From the NCBI GenBank assembly GCA_945897075.1, contig CAMDEX010000001.1:22406-86405 (forward strand): a DNA stretch of 64,000 nt, written 5' to 3'. The DNA is from Litorilinea aerophila (GTDB lineage: Bacteria; Chloroflexota; Anaerolineae; Caldilineales; Caldilineaceae). A program made the translations under genes and the position numbers. Shown here piece by piece: positions 35,304-43,460 of the stretch. Each line of letters opens with the position of its first letter. Position 1 is the first letter of the stretch. Below the pieces are notes generated by a model. That model was not told where the DNA came from, made no database searches, and worked only from the letters and a program-made list of their open reading frames with translations.

Positions 35304-37178
35304 ATGCGCCAATACGCAATACGCAATACGCAATACGCAATCGTCTTTCTCGCCTTTGCCCTCCGCCTCTTCCGGCTGGCCTTCCAGGAACTGCGCGGGG
35401 ACGAGGCTTTCGGTTATTTCTTCAGCCTGCGTACCTACGACGATATCATCGCTACTACCCTTTCTCTGCGCGAACCGCATCCGGTGGGCAGCTACTTTTT
35501 GCAACATCTCTGGCTGGGCTGGGCGGGCCACTCGGAATTTGCCCTGCGTTTTGTCAGCGTCTGGTGCGGCGTACTGGCCGTAGCCCTGCTCTACCGGCTG
35601 GCGCGCCGTCTGCAACTCTCCCCGGCCACCGCGTCCACCGGCGCATTCCTGCTCGCTGTCAGCCCCTACGCCATCTGGCACAGCCAGGATGCGCGCATGT
35701 ACTCGATCCTCCTGGCCCTGACACTGGCGAGTACGTGGCTGATGGTGGAGGCGTTGCAGCGAGGGCGCTGGCAGGTCTGGTTACTTTATGTCGGGGTAAG
35801 CTGGCTGGCCCTGCACACCCATTACTTCGCCATTTTCGTGTTGGCGGCTCAGAATTGTTTTGTGCTGGGCCGGGCACTGCTGATGCCCCGCGTCCGTTTT
35901 GGCGCGGTTCAGTGGGTGCAGTGGCAATTTGTCCTGGGATTTTTTTACCTGCCCTGGCTCTTTACTGCGGGCGAGACCCTGACCGGCTACGGCGGCAACG
36001 GGGATTCGCCCAGCTTCTGGTGGATGGCGCAGCGCTCCCTGGCCGTCTTTGCCGCAGGGGAGAGTATCCCGGCGGGATGGCGCACGCCGGTCGCTCTCGG
36101 CGCGGGGCTTCTGCTCCTTCTCGGCATCACTCATCTCTGGCGGACAGGTGGCAGTAGACGGCGCACCCTCTTTCTGCTCCTCCTGCTGTGGGCTGTGCCT
36201 GTGTTGGCGACGTGGGCCAGCAGCCAGAGCCGCCCCCTCTTCAACGAGCGCTATCTCATCGCGGCCGCGCCCCCTTTCTACCTGCTCCTGGCCGTCGCCC
36301 TCACTTCTGCAATTCGCAATTCACAATTCACTATTCACTATTTACGATTCACCATTCGCTATTTCTTTCCCCTTCTCTTGGGATCGCTCCTTCTTCTCTC
36401 TCTCTCCAACCACTTCACCAACCCCGCCTATTCCAAAACCCGCGGCTGGCGGGAACTGGCTGTCTCCTTTGCGCGATTTTCCGCCGGTCTGCCGCCGGAA
36501 CAGGTGCGTCTGGCGCAAAATCTGCCCGAACCGACGCTCTGGTATTACTACAGCGGCCCGCTGGAGCATATCGTCTTGCCGCCCCAGGCCCACGATGCAG
36601 AGGGGGCAAACGCGGCCGTGACACAACTGGTGGCGGAGGGTGTGACGCGGGTCATTCATCCCGTCCAAGCTGCCGCCACCTGGGATGATGCGGGCATTGC
36701 CCAGGCTGCCCTGGCAAAGGAGTACGCGTTGGCCGCCCGTCTGTCTGTGGGCGTCTGGCCCGTGGAAATCTACAGCCGTGTGGGTGGGTACACGCCTCTT
36801 TCTGTTGCCTTTGCCAACGGCGTGCAACTGAACGGCGCGGCCCTGCAACCGGAGCGTCTCATCCCCGGCGCACTGCTGGTGGTCCATCTGCTCTGGGACG
36901 GAGAACGCGCCCAATTGAGCGGCAGCGAGAAAGTCTTTTTGCATCTATTGGATGGCAGCGGGCAGATCGTCGGTCAGACCGATGTGCCGTTCGTGGCGGA
37001 GAGGGGAGCGGGTGAAGCCGCGGCGTATGGTATACTGCTTCCAGACACTTTGCCCGCCGGCCCCTATCGTGCGATCGCCGGGTTGTATGATCCGGCGCTA
37101 CCCGGTGCGCCGCGTATCGCGACGACGGCAGGCGCTGATTTTGTGGGGTTGGGTGTGCTGGAGGGACGGATGGAATGA
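35304..37178 (+). CDS. GT-C (PMT/ArnT-like) glycosyltransferase with C-terminal beta module
   Basis: 624 residues. FAFQELRGDEAFGYFFSLRTYDD-like sequence after helix one (LAFQELRGDEAFGYF) gives the catalytic acidic site of GT39/GT83-type enzymes; PHPVGSYFLQHLWLGWAGHSEFALRF and SPYAIWHSQDARMYSILLAL follow, typical of the PMT_2 group. About 10-12 helices end near residue 370. The C-terminal module is FLHLLDGSGQIVGQTD...PAGPYRAIAGLYDPALPGAP. The start codon and first dozen residues (MRQYAIRNTQYA) are made of ACGCAAT heptamers (35304-35341), and 36308-36362 (IRNSQFTIHYLRFTIR) is an ATTCACA array. Predicted to move a sugar from polyprenyl phosphate to an outer acceptor. Confidence 0.8.
   Translation: MRQYAIRNTQYAIVFLAFALRLFRLAFQELRGDEAFGYFFSLRTYDDIIATTLSLREPHPVGSYFLQHLWLGWAGHSEFALRFVSVWCGVLAVALLYRLARRLQLSPATASTGAFLLAVSPYAIWHSQDARMYSILLALTLASTWLMVEALQRGRWQVWLLYVGVSWLALHTHYFAIFVLAAQNCFVLGRALLMPRVRFGAVQWVQWQFVLGFFYLPWLFTAGETLTGYGGNGDSPSFWWMAQRSLAVFAAGESIPAGWRTPVALGAGLLLLLGITHLWRTGGSRRRTLFLLLLLWAVPVLATWASSQSRPLFNERYLIAAAPPFYLLLAVALTSAIRNSQFTIHYLRFTIRYFFPLLLGSLLLLSLSNHFTNPAYSKTRGWRELAVSFARFSAGLPPEQVRLAQNLPEPTLWYYYSGPLEHIVLPPQAHDAEGANAAVTQLVAEGVTRVIHPVQAAATWDDAGIAQAALAKEYALAARLSVGVWPVEIYSRVGGYTPLSVAFANGVQLNGAALQPERLIPGALLVVHLLWDGERAQLSGSEKVFLHLLDGSGQIVGQTDVPFVAERGAGEAAAYGILLPDTLPAGPYRAIAGLYDPALPGAPRIATTAGADFVGLGVLEGRME
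36308..36362. repeat. ATTCACA heptamer array within GT-C gene
   Basis: GCAATTCGCAATTCACAATT followed by CACTATTCACTATTTACGAT-like units, about seven copies, translated as NSQFTIHYLRFTI just before a membrane helix. Confidence 0.85.
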
Positions 37179-37193
37179 AATGCGGCTGCCCTG

Positions 37194-37270
37194 AAAAATA
37201 GAACACGGATAACAGAATTTACGGATTTGGTTTTCGTCCTGCAAGGCGCTCGACGGTGTATAGGGAACTG
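37194..37270. repeat. AATAGAACACGGATAACAGAATTTACGG dispersed repeat
   Basis: Second long copy of the element at 21876; both share the tail GGCG.TCG.CGGTG.ATAGGGAAC and lie just before a plus-strand gene (AbiEi-like there, XisI here), suggesting a common leader or mobile unit. Confidence 0.7.
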
Positions 37271-37305
37271 ATGATCTTTGAGCCATCCAGAGAGGAGATC
37301 GTCGC

Positions 37306-37641
37306 ATGGATCAATTAGCGAACTATCGTACTCTTGTCAAGCAGATTTTACTGCGCAATGCCGAATATGCGCCGAGTCTGGGTGAGATTGACAGTATTCC
37401 TGTATTTGATGAACGGAGCGACCAATACTTTTTGGTTGATTTCGGCTGGAATCGTACAGGGCGTGTGCATTCCGTGATTCTTCATTTGCAAATTAAGAAC
37501 GGCAAGGTGTGGATCGAGCGAGACGGCAGCGAGGAAGGGATCGCCTACGATCTGTTGGAAGCAGGAATTCCCAAAGAGGACATTGTGCTTGCTTTCTACC
37601 GGCCAGAACGACGCGCGATTACCGAATTTGCGATTGCCTAA
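37306..37641 (+). CDS. xisI: XisI family protein, orphan
   Basis: The 111-residue protein matches the XisI family of fdxN element excision controlling factors: MDQLANYRTLVKQILLRNAEYAPSLGEIDSIPVFDERSDQYFLVDFGWN, HSVILHLQIKNGKVWIERDGSEEGIAYDLLEAGIPKEDIVLAFYRPERR. Family members act with XisH, a nuclease-like partner, in cyanobacterial DNA excision, but are also widespread outside that setting. No XisH gene precedes it here (upstream is the GT-C gene and a repeat). GAGGAG lies before the ATG. Its role here is unknown. Confidence 0.85.
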   Translation: MDQLANYRTLVKQILLRNAEYAPSLGEIDSIPVFDERSDQYFLVDFGWNRTGRVHSVILHLQIKNGKVWIERDGSEEGIAYDLLEAGIPKEDIVLAFYRPERRAITEFAIA

Positions 37642-37721
37642 GGTAATCCTCTATGCGTCAATTGAGGATTTGCTGCATACATTTTTCAACCCTTGACTGC
37701 CGGGTTTTGGATTGTTTGGGT

Positions 37722-38180
37722 TCAGCCCACCGCTTTCTTCACGAGCGCGCTGACTTTCGCCTCTACCGTCGCAGTCAGCTCCTTCAGCGCAAAGGCGGTC
37801 GGCCACAGGGCGTCTTCGTCGAGGTTCGCCGCGTCGCTGAAGCCGAGTGTCGCGTAGCGCGTGTTGAACTTCTGCGCGCTTTGGAAGAAGCAGACAACCT
37901 TGCCGTCTTGGGCATACGCCGGCATCCCGTACCAGGTTTTTGGTGAGAGGGCTGGCGCGCTGGTTTTGATGAGCGCATGCAGCCGGTTGGCCATGGCGCG
38001 CTCTGATTCCGGCATCGCGGCAATCGCGGCGAGTACGGCGCTTTCCCCTTCCGCCTTGTCCTTGTCCGCGCGCGCTTCTGCCTTCATCTCTTTGGCGCGC
38101 TCCTTCATCGCGGCTTTTTCCTCGTCCGTGAATCCCTTGACCGTCTTGCTGCTCGCGGTGGTACTCTTACTTTGGTTCAT
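37722..38180 (-). CDS. DUF1801-type protein with charged N-terminus
   Basis: 152 residues. The N-terminal 45 are Lys/Glu/Ala-rich and probably helical ([28 protein letters not shown]). The C-terminal part has the DUF1801-like core: [64 protein letters not shown], then [21 protein letters not shown]. Related small proteins are soluble; some are called iron-chaperone-like, but evidence is thin. The ATG lies inside the tail of a DinB fragment, with GAGGGAG as ribosome site. Confidence 0.75.
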   Translation of the reverse strand: MNQSKSTTASSKTVKGFTDEEKAAMKERAKEMKAEARADKDKAEGESAVLAAIAAMPESERAMANRLHALIKTSAPALSPKTWYGMPAYAQDGKVVCFFQSAQKFNTRYATLGFSDAANLDEDALWPTAFALKELTATVEAKVSALVKKAVG

Positions 38181-38346
38181 GAGAATCTCCCTCTATTTGG
38201 TTGAATCGGTATGCCGTAAGACACCCTACAGGTTGCAGCAAGAGCTGCTTATTCGTCAACGGTACGACGCAGTCGCGCAACTTCTCTTGATGGCTACGCC
38301 AGTTTTCATAGATCACATCCAGCGTCGATCCAGCTTGCGGTTGCAT
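38167..38346 (-). pseudogene. N-terminal fragment of a DinB-like protein
   Basis: From ATG 38346 (perfect AAGGAGG five bases upstream) the reading gives STLDVIYENWRSHQEKLRDCVVPLTNKQLLLQP, the first helix region of DinB/YfiT-like proteins, which normally have about 160-170 residues. After LLLQP the similarity stops and the frame ends 20 codons later, overlapping the start of the DUF1801 gene. The His ligands of the metal site are lost, so this is a remnant left by a deletion that joined the two genes. Confidence 0.6.
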
Positions 38347-38418
38347 TTGTTCCTCCTTTGGCGGCTGATAGGTGATAAGCGATTCCATCAGAATTGTGAA
38401 CAAAGGGGTGTTAGAGTT

Positions 38419-39258
38419 TTACGGCGTCAACCCCTCCGGCAGCCCGGCGGGGAATTCCGCTGCAATCGCCTCTTGAATCTTCTCGACGCGGTTCTCCGGG
38501 TTGGGGTGGCTGCTCAGAAATTCCGGTTGGCGGCTGCCACCGCTGGCCTTTGCCAATGCCTCCATCACCCCAATCAGCGCCCGCGGATCGTAGCCCGCCG
38601 CCGCGATAAAGCGCACGCCCAGCTTGTCCGACTCCAACTCATCATCCCGGCCAAATTTCATATTCACCATCTGCCCCACCAGTGCGGCCATCTGTCCAAC
38701 CCCTACGCTGTTGGGGTTATCGGGATCGTAGGCAGCCATCACCGCCGCGCCGGACAGCCCTTCAGTCAGTTTGGCCTTTGCCATGTGCTCGGCGGAGTGG
38801 CGCGCCACCACATGGCCGATCTCGTGGCCCAGCACACCGGCCAATTCCCCTTCGGTCTGCAAGAGATTGAGCAGCCCTACGGTTACAAAGACCTGGCCGC
38901 CGGGCAGAGCAAAGGCGTTCACCGTCTGCGCGTCGGCCAGCAGATGAAAGTCAAACTGATAGCCCGTCTCCTGCAAGTTGGAACCCTGCACGATCCGAAC
39001 GCCAATCCTCTCCACCATCTCCCGCAACTGCCGATCCGGAGATTCACCCCCATATTGCTGGGCCATCTGGGGCGCGGCCTGCAAACCGAGCGCGATCTCC
39101 TGGGCCACAGTCACGTCTATATACTGCACTTCATCGGTCACTTCGTTGTATTGGCGGCTGCCAAAATAGGTGATCAACGAAATCACCGCAATAATAACGG
39201 CGATCAAAATACGGCTGGAGCCACCGCGTCTTGCACTGGATTGTCTACGAACTGTCAT
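38419..39258 (-). CDS. M48 family metalloprotease, membrane-anchored
   Basis: About 279 residues from ATG 39258 (GGGAGG before it). One N-terminal membrane helix (residues 17-33) puts the rest outside. HEIGH at 145-149 gives the two zinc His and the catalytic Glu; the third ligand is in DDELESDKLGVRF. NAFALPGGQVFVTVGLL and SSHPNPENRVEKI are also typical of the M48B/BepA-like group with a single anchor. It probably degrades or assembles exported proteins. It is divergent from the HtrA gene, so the two envelope-quality genes may share a control region. Confidence 0.88.
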   Translation of the reverse strand: MTVRRQSSARRGGSSRILIAVIIAVISLITYFGSRQYNEVTDEVQYIDVTVAQEIALGLQAAPQMAQQYGGESPDRQLREMVERIGVRIVQGSNLQETGYQFDFHLLADAQTVNAFALPGGQVFVTVGLLNLLQTEGELAGVLGHEIGHVVARHSAEHMAKAKLTEGLSGAAVMAAYDPDNPNSVGVGQMAALVGQMVNMKFGRDDELESDKLGVRFIAAAGYDPRALIGVMEALAKASGGSRQPEFLSSHPNPENRVEKIQEAIAAEFPAGLPEGLTP

Positions 39259-39557
39259 ATACCCTCCCTGCAATTGTTTTGGTGTCGTGCAAGCGCAGCA
39301 AGCCGCGTTCTTGCTTTGTAATGGCTGTAGCATACACCAAAGGCACTATCCGTCACAGTACAGGAGGTTGGAAATCGTCAATCCGTAAATTCTGTCATCC
39401 GTGTTCTTCCTTTTGCAGCTTTGCGGCCAACCGGGATAAAGAAATCATAAACTGCTCTTATTGTCTGCTTAAAGCCAGCGCGGGCGATTGGATGTAAGGT
39501 AAACGCAGCGGGATGCTCACAATTTTGCTACAGCCATTTTGAAGGAGAACAATTTCC
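39259..39557. other. Divergent control region between M48 and HtrA genes
   Basis: About 300 bases without a gene. At 39378-39412 is an inverted copy of the GGATTTACG-type repeat (ATCCGTAAATTCTGTCATCC). AAGGAG stands 13 bases before the HtrA ATG. I see no certain -35/-10 pair; a shared stress-type promoter cannot be recognised by eye. Confidence 0.5.
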
Positions 39558-40943
39558 ATGCGAGAAAACAGAGCCACATTGCGCACTACATTTCTTGTGA
39601 TTGCCGTTCTGATACTGGCTGCCCTGCTGGTGATAAGCAACAGCCACCTGCTCCCCCCCCGCCCTGTGGAAGCTGCCCCTTCGACAGGAGAGCGGGGATC
39701 GTTCCAACCCGTCACCCTGCGCCAGAACAGCGTGACGCCCGACCAGGAATTGCTCGCCGCTCTGTATGACAGTGCGGTTGCATCGGTGGTCAACATTCAG
39801 GTCACCACCCAGTCCGCGGCTGATTCCGGCTTTGGTGCGCCCACCACACCCCAGGGCGGCGAAGGCACCGGCTGGGTCTGGGACAGCGAAGGGCATATCG
39901 TCACCAACAATCACGTCGTGGAAGACGCCCAGTCCATTCTGGTCAACTTTGCCAACGGCATGTGGGCCGAGGCCGAGCTGGTGGCACGTGACTCCCAGGC
40001 CGACCTGGCCGTGATCAAAGTCACACCGCCCAGCGGAATGAGCCTGACCCCGCTGACAGTGGCGGAGACGACCCTGCGCGTGGGCCATTATGTCATCGCG
40101 TTGGGCAGCCCCTTTGGGCTGGACGGCACAATGACGCTGGGGATCGTCAGCGCGCTGGGGCGCAGCTTCCTGGTGGGCGAAACCGCGGGCACCCGCTATT
40201 CCCTGCCCGAAGTAATCCAGACTGATGCCGCTATCAATCCCGGCAATTCGGGTGGGCCGTTGCTCAATTTGCAGGGCGAAGTCGTCGGTGTCAACTTCGC
40301 CATCCGCTCAGAAGCCCGCTCCAATGCCGGCGTGGGTTTTGCCATCCCCGTCTCTGTCGTGCGCAAAGTCGTCCCCGCACTGATTGCGGACGGCGTCTAT
40401 AGTTACTCCTTCTTGGGCATCTCCGGCACGACGATCGACGCCGAGGTGGCTGCCGATGAGAATCTGACCCCGAATGAACTGGGCATCTTTGTCTCCCAAG
40501 CGGTGACCGGTGGTCCATCAGCCCGCGCCGGTGTGCGCGCCAGGGATATCATCGTGGGCATTGATGGGATGGGTGTGCGCAGTTTTGAGGATATGATCGG
40601 CTATCTCATCACCGAAACCGAGCCGGGGCAAGTTGTACAGTTGGATGTCATACGCAATGGTGGGCAAATGCGCTTTGACGTAACGCTTTCCACCCGTCCT
40701 GGCGAAAGCGCTGCTGCGACCCCCAACCGGCAGCGTTTCACTGTAGGGGAAGCGATTGAGATCGCCAAAGTTGCGGCAACCGCGGCCAATCTGATGGATG
40801 TGGTGGACGGGGCAACGGCCAAAAGCGCTATGCGCGGCGGTGCGCCGATCTGGGTCGTCACTCTGGAAGGTGGCGGCAAGACGGTCACGGCGATTATCAA
40901 TGCCCTGACCGGCGAAGTGCTGGATTTGACGAGTGGCGAGTAG
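39558..40943 (+). CDS. HtrA/DegP-type serine protease with PDZ and extra C-terminal domain
   Basis: 461 residues: an N-terminal anchor (residues 11-28), a trypsin-like domain with His119 (TNNHVV), Asp149 (ADLAVIKV) and Ser231 (INPGNSGGPLL), and a PDZ domain (about 300-390: GISGTTIDAEVAADE, GGPSARAGVRARDIIVGIDG). The last 70 residues (EAIEIAKVAATAANLMDVVDG...APIWVVTLEGGGKTVTAIINALTGEVLDL) look like a PepSY-type unit, which is unusual for HtrA. It should cut misfolded proteins outside the membrane. A hairpin at 40980-41011 follows. Confidence 0.88.
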   Translation: MRENRATLRTTFLVIAVLILAALLVISNSHLLPPRPVEAAPSTGERGSFQPVTLRQNSVTPDQELLAALYDSAVASVVNIQVTTQSAADSGFGAPTTPQGGEGTGWVWDSEGHIVTNNHVVEDAQSILVNFANGMWAEAELVARDSQADLAVIKVTPPSGMSLTPLTVAETTLRVGHYVIALGSPFGLDGTMTLGIVSALGRSFLVGETAGTRYSLPEVIQTDAAINPGNSGGPLLNLQGEVVGVNFAIRSEARSNAGVGFAIPVSVVRKVVPALIADGVYSYSFLGISGTTIDAEVAADENLTPNELGIFVSQAVTGGPSARAGVRARDIIVGIDGMGVRSFEDMIGYLITETEPGQVVQLDVIRNGGQMRFDVTLSTRPGESAAATPNRQRFTVGEAIEIAKVAATAANLMDVVDGATAKSAMRGGAPIWVVTLEGGGKTVTAIINALTGEVLDLTSGE

Positions 40944-40979
40944 GCGCAGTCCTGGAAAATTGCTAGTTCCTGACGTAGT

Positions 40980-41011
40980 GCGTAGTGCGTCTACCAGTTG
41001 ACGCACTACGC
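40980..41011 (+). terminator. Hairpin GCGTAGTGCGTC after the HtrA gene
   Basis: A perfect 12-bp stem (40980-40991 with 41000-41011) around an 8-base loop, made of GTAGTGC heptamers. No T-run follows, so termination is inferred from place and strength alone. A related array is at 52724-52786. Confidence 0.45.
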
Positions 41012-41180
41012 AATGCCTCGCATTACACCAACCCTCCACACCCCCTCCATAATTTCTCCAGATTCAACTACCATACTGAATAGAGAAAAACAGATGATGG
41101 GATACTGACGCGTGGCGACACAGAATCCCATCATCTCAGCATCTCAGCACCCAACCCGATCCGTTGCCAGAGGCAGACGC

Positions 41181-42002
41181 ATGACCCCGACCCAATCCAA
41201 TCCCCTCATCGAAATCGTCGCCCTGACCAAAGTCTACAAAATGGGGACGATGGAAGTCCACGCCCTGCGCGGGGTCTCGCTCTCCATCCAGCCCGGCGAA
41301 TACGTGGCGATTGTAGGGGCCAGCGGTTCGGGCAAGAGTACGCTGATGAATGTGATTGGCCTGCTCGACCAGCCCACCAGCGGTATCTACCGGGTGCGCG
41401 GCACAGAATCCCAAAAGTTGGGCAAGAAGGCGTTGTCCGATCTGCGCAACCGGGAGATCGGCTTTGTCTTCCAACGCTTCAATCTGCTGGCCCGCGCCCC
41501 TGCCCTGCGCCAGGTGGAGCTGCCCCTCTTCTACGCCGGGATCGGCTCGCGCAAATCAAAACAGATGGCAACCGAGGCGCTGACCCGCGTCGGCCTGGGT
41601 GAGCGCACCCACCACCGCCCAGAAGAACTCTCCGGCGGGCAGCAGCAGCGGGTGGCGATTGCGCGGGCGATTGTCAACCAGCCCAGCCTGCTCCTGGCCG
41701 ACGAGCCGACGGGCGCGCTGGACACGCGCACGGGCGAGGAGATTTTGACTCTCTTCGAGGAGCTGCACAGCCAGGGGTTGACGCTTGTCGTCGTCACCCA
41801 CGACCCGGACGTGGCCGGCCGCGCCCACCGGGTGATAACGATGCGCGACGGGCTGGTTGTGGAGGATGCGCGGCAAGTTCCGCACAAGCCCGCTCTGCCC
41901 GTGACTGTTGCCGTTCCCGCCACACCCGCACCCCCACCGCTGGCAAGACCAGCCGCCCAGCCCCGCATCGTCCTGGAAACCCTGGACGGGGCTACTGCCT
42001 GA
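41181..42002 (+). CDS. ABC transporter ATPase, MacB/LolD type
   Basis: About 273 residues from ATG 41181 (GTG 41112 is also open). Walker A GASGSGKST (46-54), Q-loop VFQRFNLLARAPALRQVELPL, signature LSGGQQQR (150-157), Walker B LLLADEPTGALD and the switch His in VVTHDPDVAG. The LIEIVALTKVYKMGTMEVHALRGVSLSI opening is that of MacB/LolD ATPases. A Pro/Ala-rich tail follows residue 240. With the permease and adaptor behind it, it powers tripartite-like export through a MacAB-type complex at the inner membrane. Confidence 0.9.
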   Translation: MTPTQSNPLIEIVALTKVYKMGTMEVHALRGVSLSIQPGEYVAIVGASGSGKSTLMNVIGLLDQPTSGIYRVRGTESQKLGKKALSDLRNREIGFVFQRFNLLARAPALRQVELPLFYAGIGSRKSKQMATEALTRVGLGERTHHRPEELSGGQQQRVAIARAIVNQPSLLLADEPTGALDTRTGEEILTLFEELHSQGLTLVVVTHDPDVAGRAHRVITMRDGLVVEDARQVPHKPALPVTVAVPATPAPPPLARPAAQPRIVLETLDGATA

Positions 42003-42009
42003 AGAACTG

Positions 42010-42079
42010 AACCACAAAGACACGAAGACACAAAGGAATTTTGCCTGCCTCTTCTTCGTGTCTTTGGGTCTTTGTGGTT
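42010..42079. repeat. ACCACAAAGACACGAAGAC palindromic repeat inside operon
   Basis: Second copy of the palindrome at 6494-6575: 42010-42035 pairs with 42053-42079 with few mismatches. It lies between the ATPase and permease genes and could form a strong hairpin in the operon mRNA. Confidence 0.8.
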
Positions 42080-42115
42080 ATCCCTACCTTTGCAGTCAGT
42101 TGGAAATGTACCCTA

Positions 42116-43354
42116 ATGAGAATTCTCCGTTATTTCAGCGTCGCCCTGGAAAGTATCTTTGCCCACAAAATGCGCGCCATCCTGACGATGCTGGGCATTA
42201 TCATCGGCGTGGCCGCGGTGCTGGTGACGATGGGGATTGGCCGCGGCGCGGCCGCCAGCATCACCAGCCAGATCGCCAGCCAGGGCACCACACTGCTCAC
42301 CGTCCAACCCGGCGCGGCCAACACCGGCGGCGTGCGCCAGGCCAGCGGCTCGGCCAGCACCCTGACGATGGGCGATGTGGCCGCCATCAGCGAGCGCAGC
42401 CTGCACCCCAATGTGCTGCTGGTGGCCCCGGCCTATACCGGCAACGGCCAACTGGTGGTGGGCAGCACCAACAACCAGAACCAGGTGATCGGCGTCACCA
42501 ACGCCATGCCCGCGGTGCGCAACTGGGAGGTGGAGTTTGGCCGCTTCTTCAGCGACGAGGAGATCGCAGAGCAGGCGCATCTGCTCGTACTCGGCTCCGG
42601 CGCGGCAGAGGATCTCTTTGTTTACGAGGATCCACTCGGCCAGAGCGTGCGCGTCAACAACGAACCCTTTACGGTCATCGGCGTACTCAAAGAGATCGGC
42701 GGTTTTGGCAGCGCGGACAACCAGGCGATTGTGCCGTTGGGCGTGGCCCAGGGACGTCTTTTCAACGCCACCCGCTACCGGGGCGACTATACGGTAACGA
42801 ATATCTACGTCAACGCCACCAGCGAAGAGATGGTGCCTACGGCCAAAGTGGAGATCGAGCGCACCCTGCGTATGCGCCACCAGTTGGATACCGACGACAG
42901 CAACGACTTCAACATCAGCGACCAGGCCAGTCTGCTCGACACCATCAGCAGCGTCACCGGCACGCTGACCATTTTTCTGGGCAGCATCGGGGCCATCAGT
43001 CTGCTGGTGGGCGGCATCGGCATAATGAACATTATGCTCGTCTCTGTCACCGAGCGCACCAAAGAGATCGGTCTGCGCAAGGCTCTCGGCGCGTACGACA
43101 GCGACATTCTGCTCCAATTTCTGGTCGAGGCGCTGGTGCTGACTGTTCTGGGCGGGCTGATCGGCGTGGGGCTGAGTTTTGCCATTGCCTGGCTGGTTGG
43201 GCGTATCCCAGGTTTCACTTTCCAGCTAGACATCGGTGTGGACATTATTGTCATGGCCGTAGCCGTCAGCGCGGCCAGCGGTTTCGTCTTTGGTCTCTAC
43301 CCGGCCCTGCGCGCCACCCGCCTCGATCCGATTGAGGCGCTGCGTTACGAATAA
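42116..43354 (+). CDS. ABC transporter permease, MacB/FtsX type
   Basis: About 412 residues from ATG 42116: an N-terminal helix (ALESIFAHKMRAILTMLGIIIGVAAVLVTMGIG), a large outer MacB-type domain (about 50-280, QIASQGTTLLTVQPG, TVIGVLKEIGGFGSADNQAIVPL), and three C-terminal helices with GGIGIMNIMLVSVTERTKEIGLRKALGA, the FtsX mark. Family members pass force from ATP hydrolysis to the outer domain to expel lipids, peptides or drugs. The order ATPase, permease, adaptor is unusual only in the adaptor being last. A hairpin repeat separates it from the ATPase gene. Confidence 0.9.
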   Translation: MRILRYFSVALESIFAHKMRAILTMLGIIIGVAAVLVTMGIGRGAAASITSQIASQGTTLLTVQPGAANTGGVRQASGSASTLTMGDVAAISERSLHPNVLLVAPAYTGNGQLVVGSTNNQNQVIGVTNAMPAVRNWEVEFGRFFSDEEIAEQAHLLVLGSGAAEDLFVYEDPLGQSVRVNNEPFTVIGVLKEIGGFGSADNQAIVPLGVAQGRLFNATRYRGDYTVTNIYVNATSEEMVPTAKVEIERTLRMRHQLDTDDSNDFNISDQASLLDTISSVTGTLTIFLGSIGAISLLVGGIGIMNIMLVSVTERTKEIGLRKALGAYDSDILLQFLVEALVLTVLGGLIGVGLSFAIAWLVGRIPGFTFQLDIGVDIIVMAVAVSAASGFVFGLYPALRATRLDPIEALRYE

Positions 43355-43460
43355 AGACGGCAGACGGAGGACCGCAGACCTGCGAGGGCTGTCCACCGTC
43401 CACCGTCCGCCGTCCGTCGTCGGCAATCATTTACGATTTTGAATATTTGGAGTAGACGTA

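Noticed and set aside
41908..43335. 475-codon plus-strand frame
   Set aside because: Shadow of the MacB-type permease; Gln/Arg/His-rich with no membrane helices.
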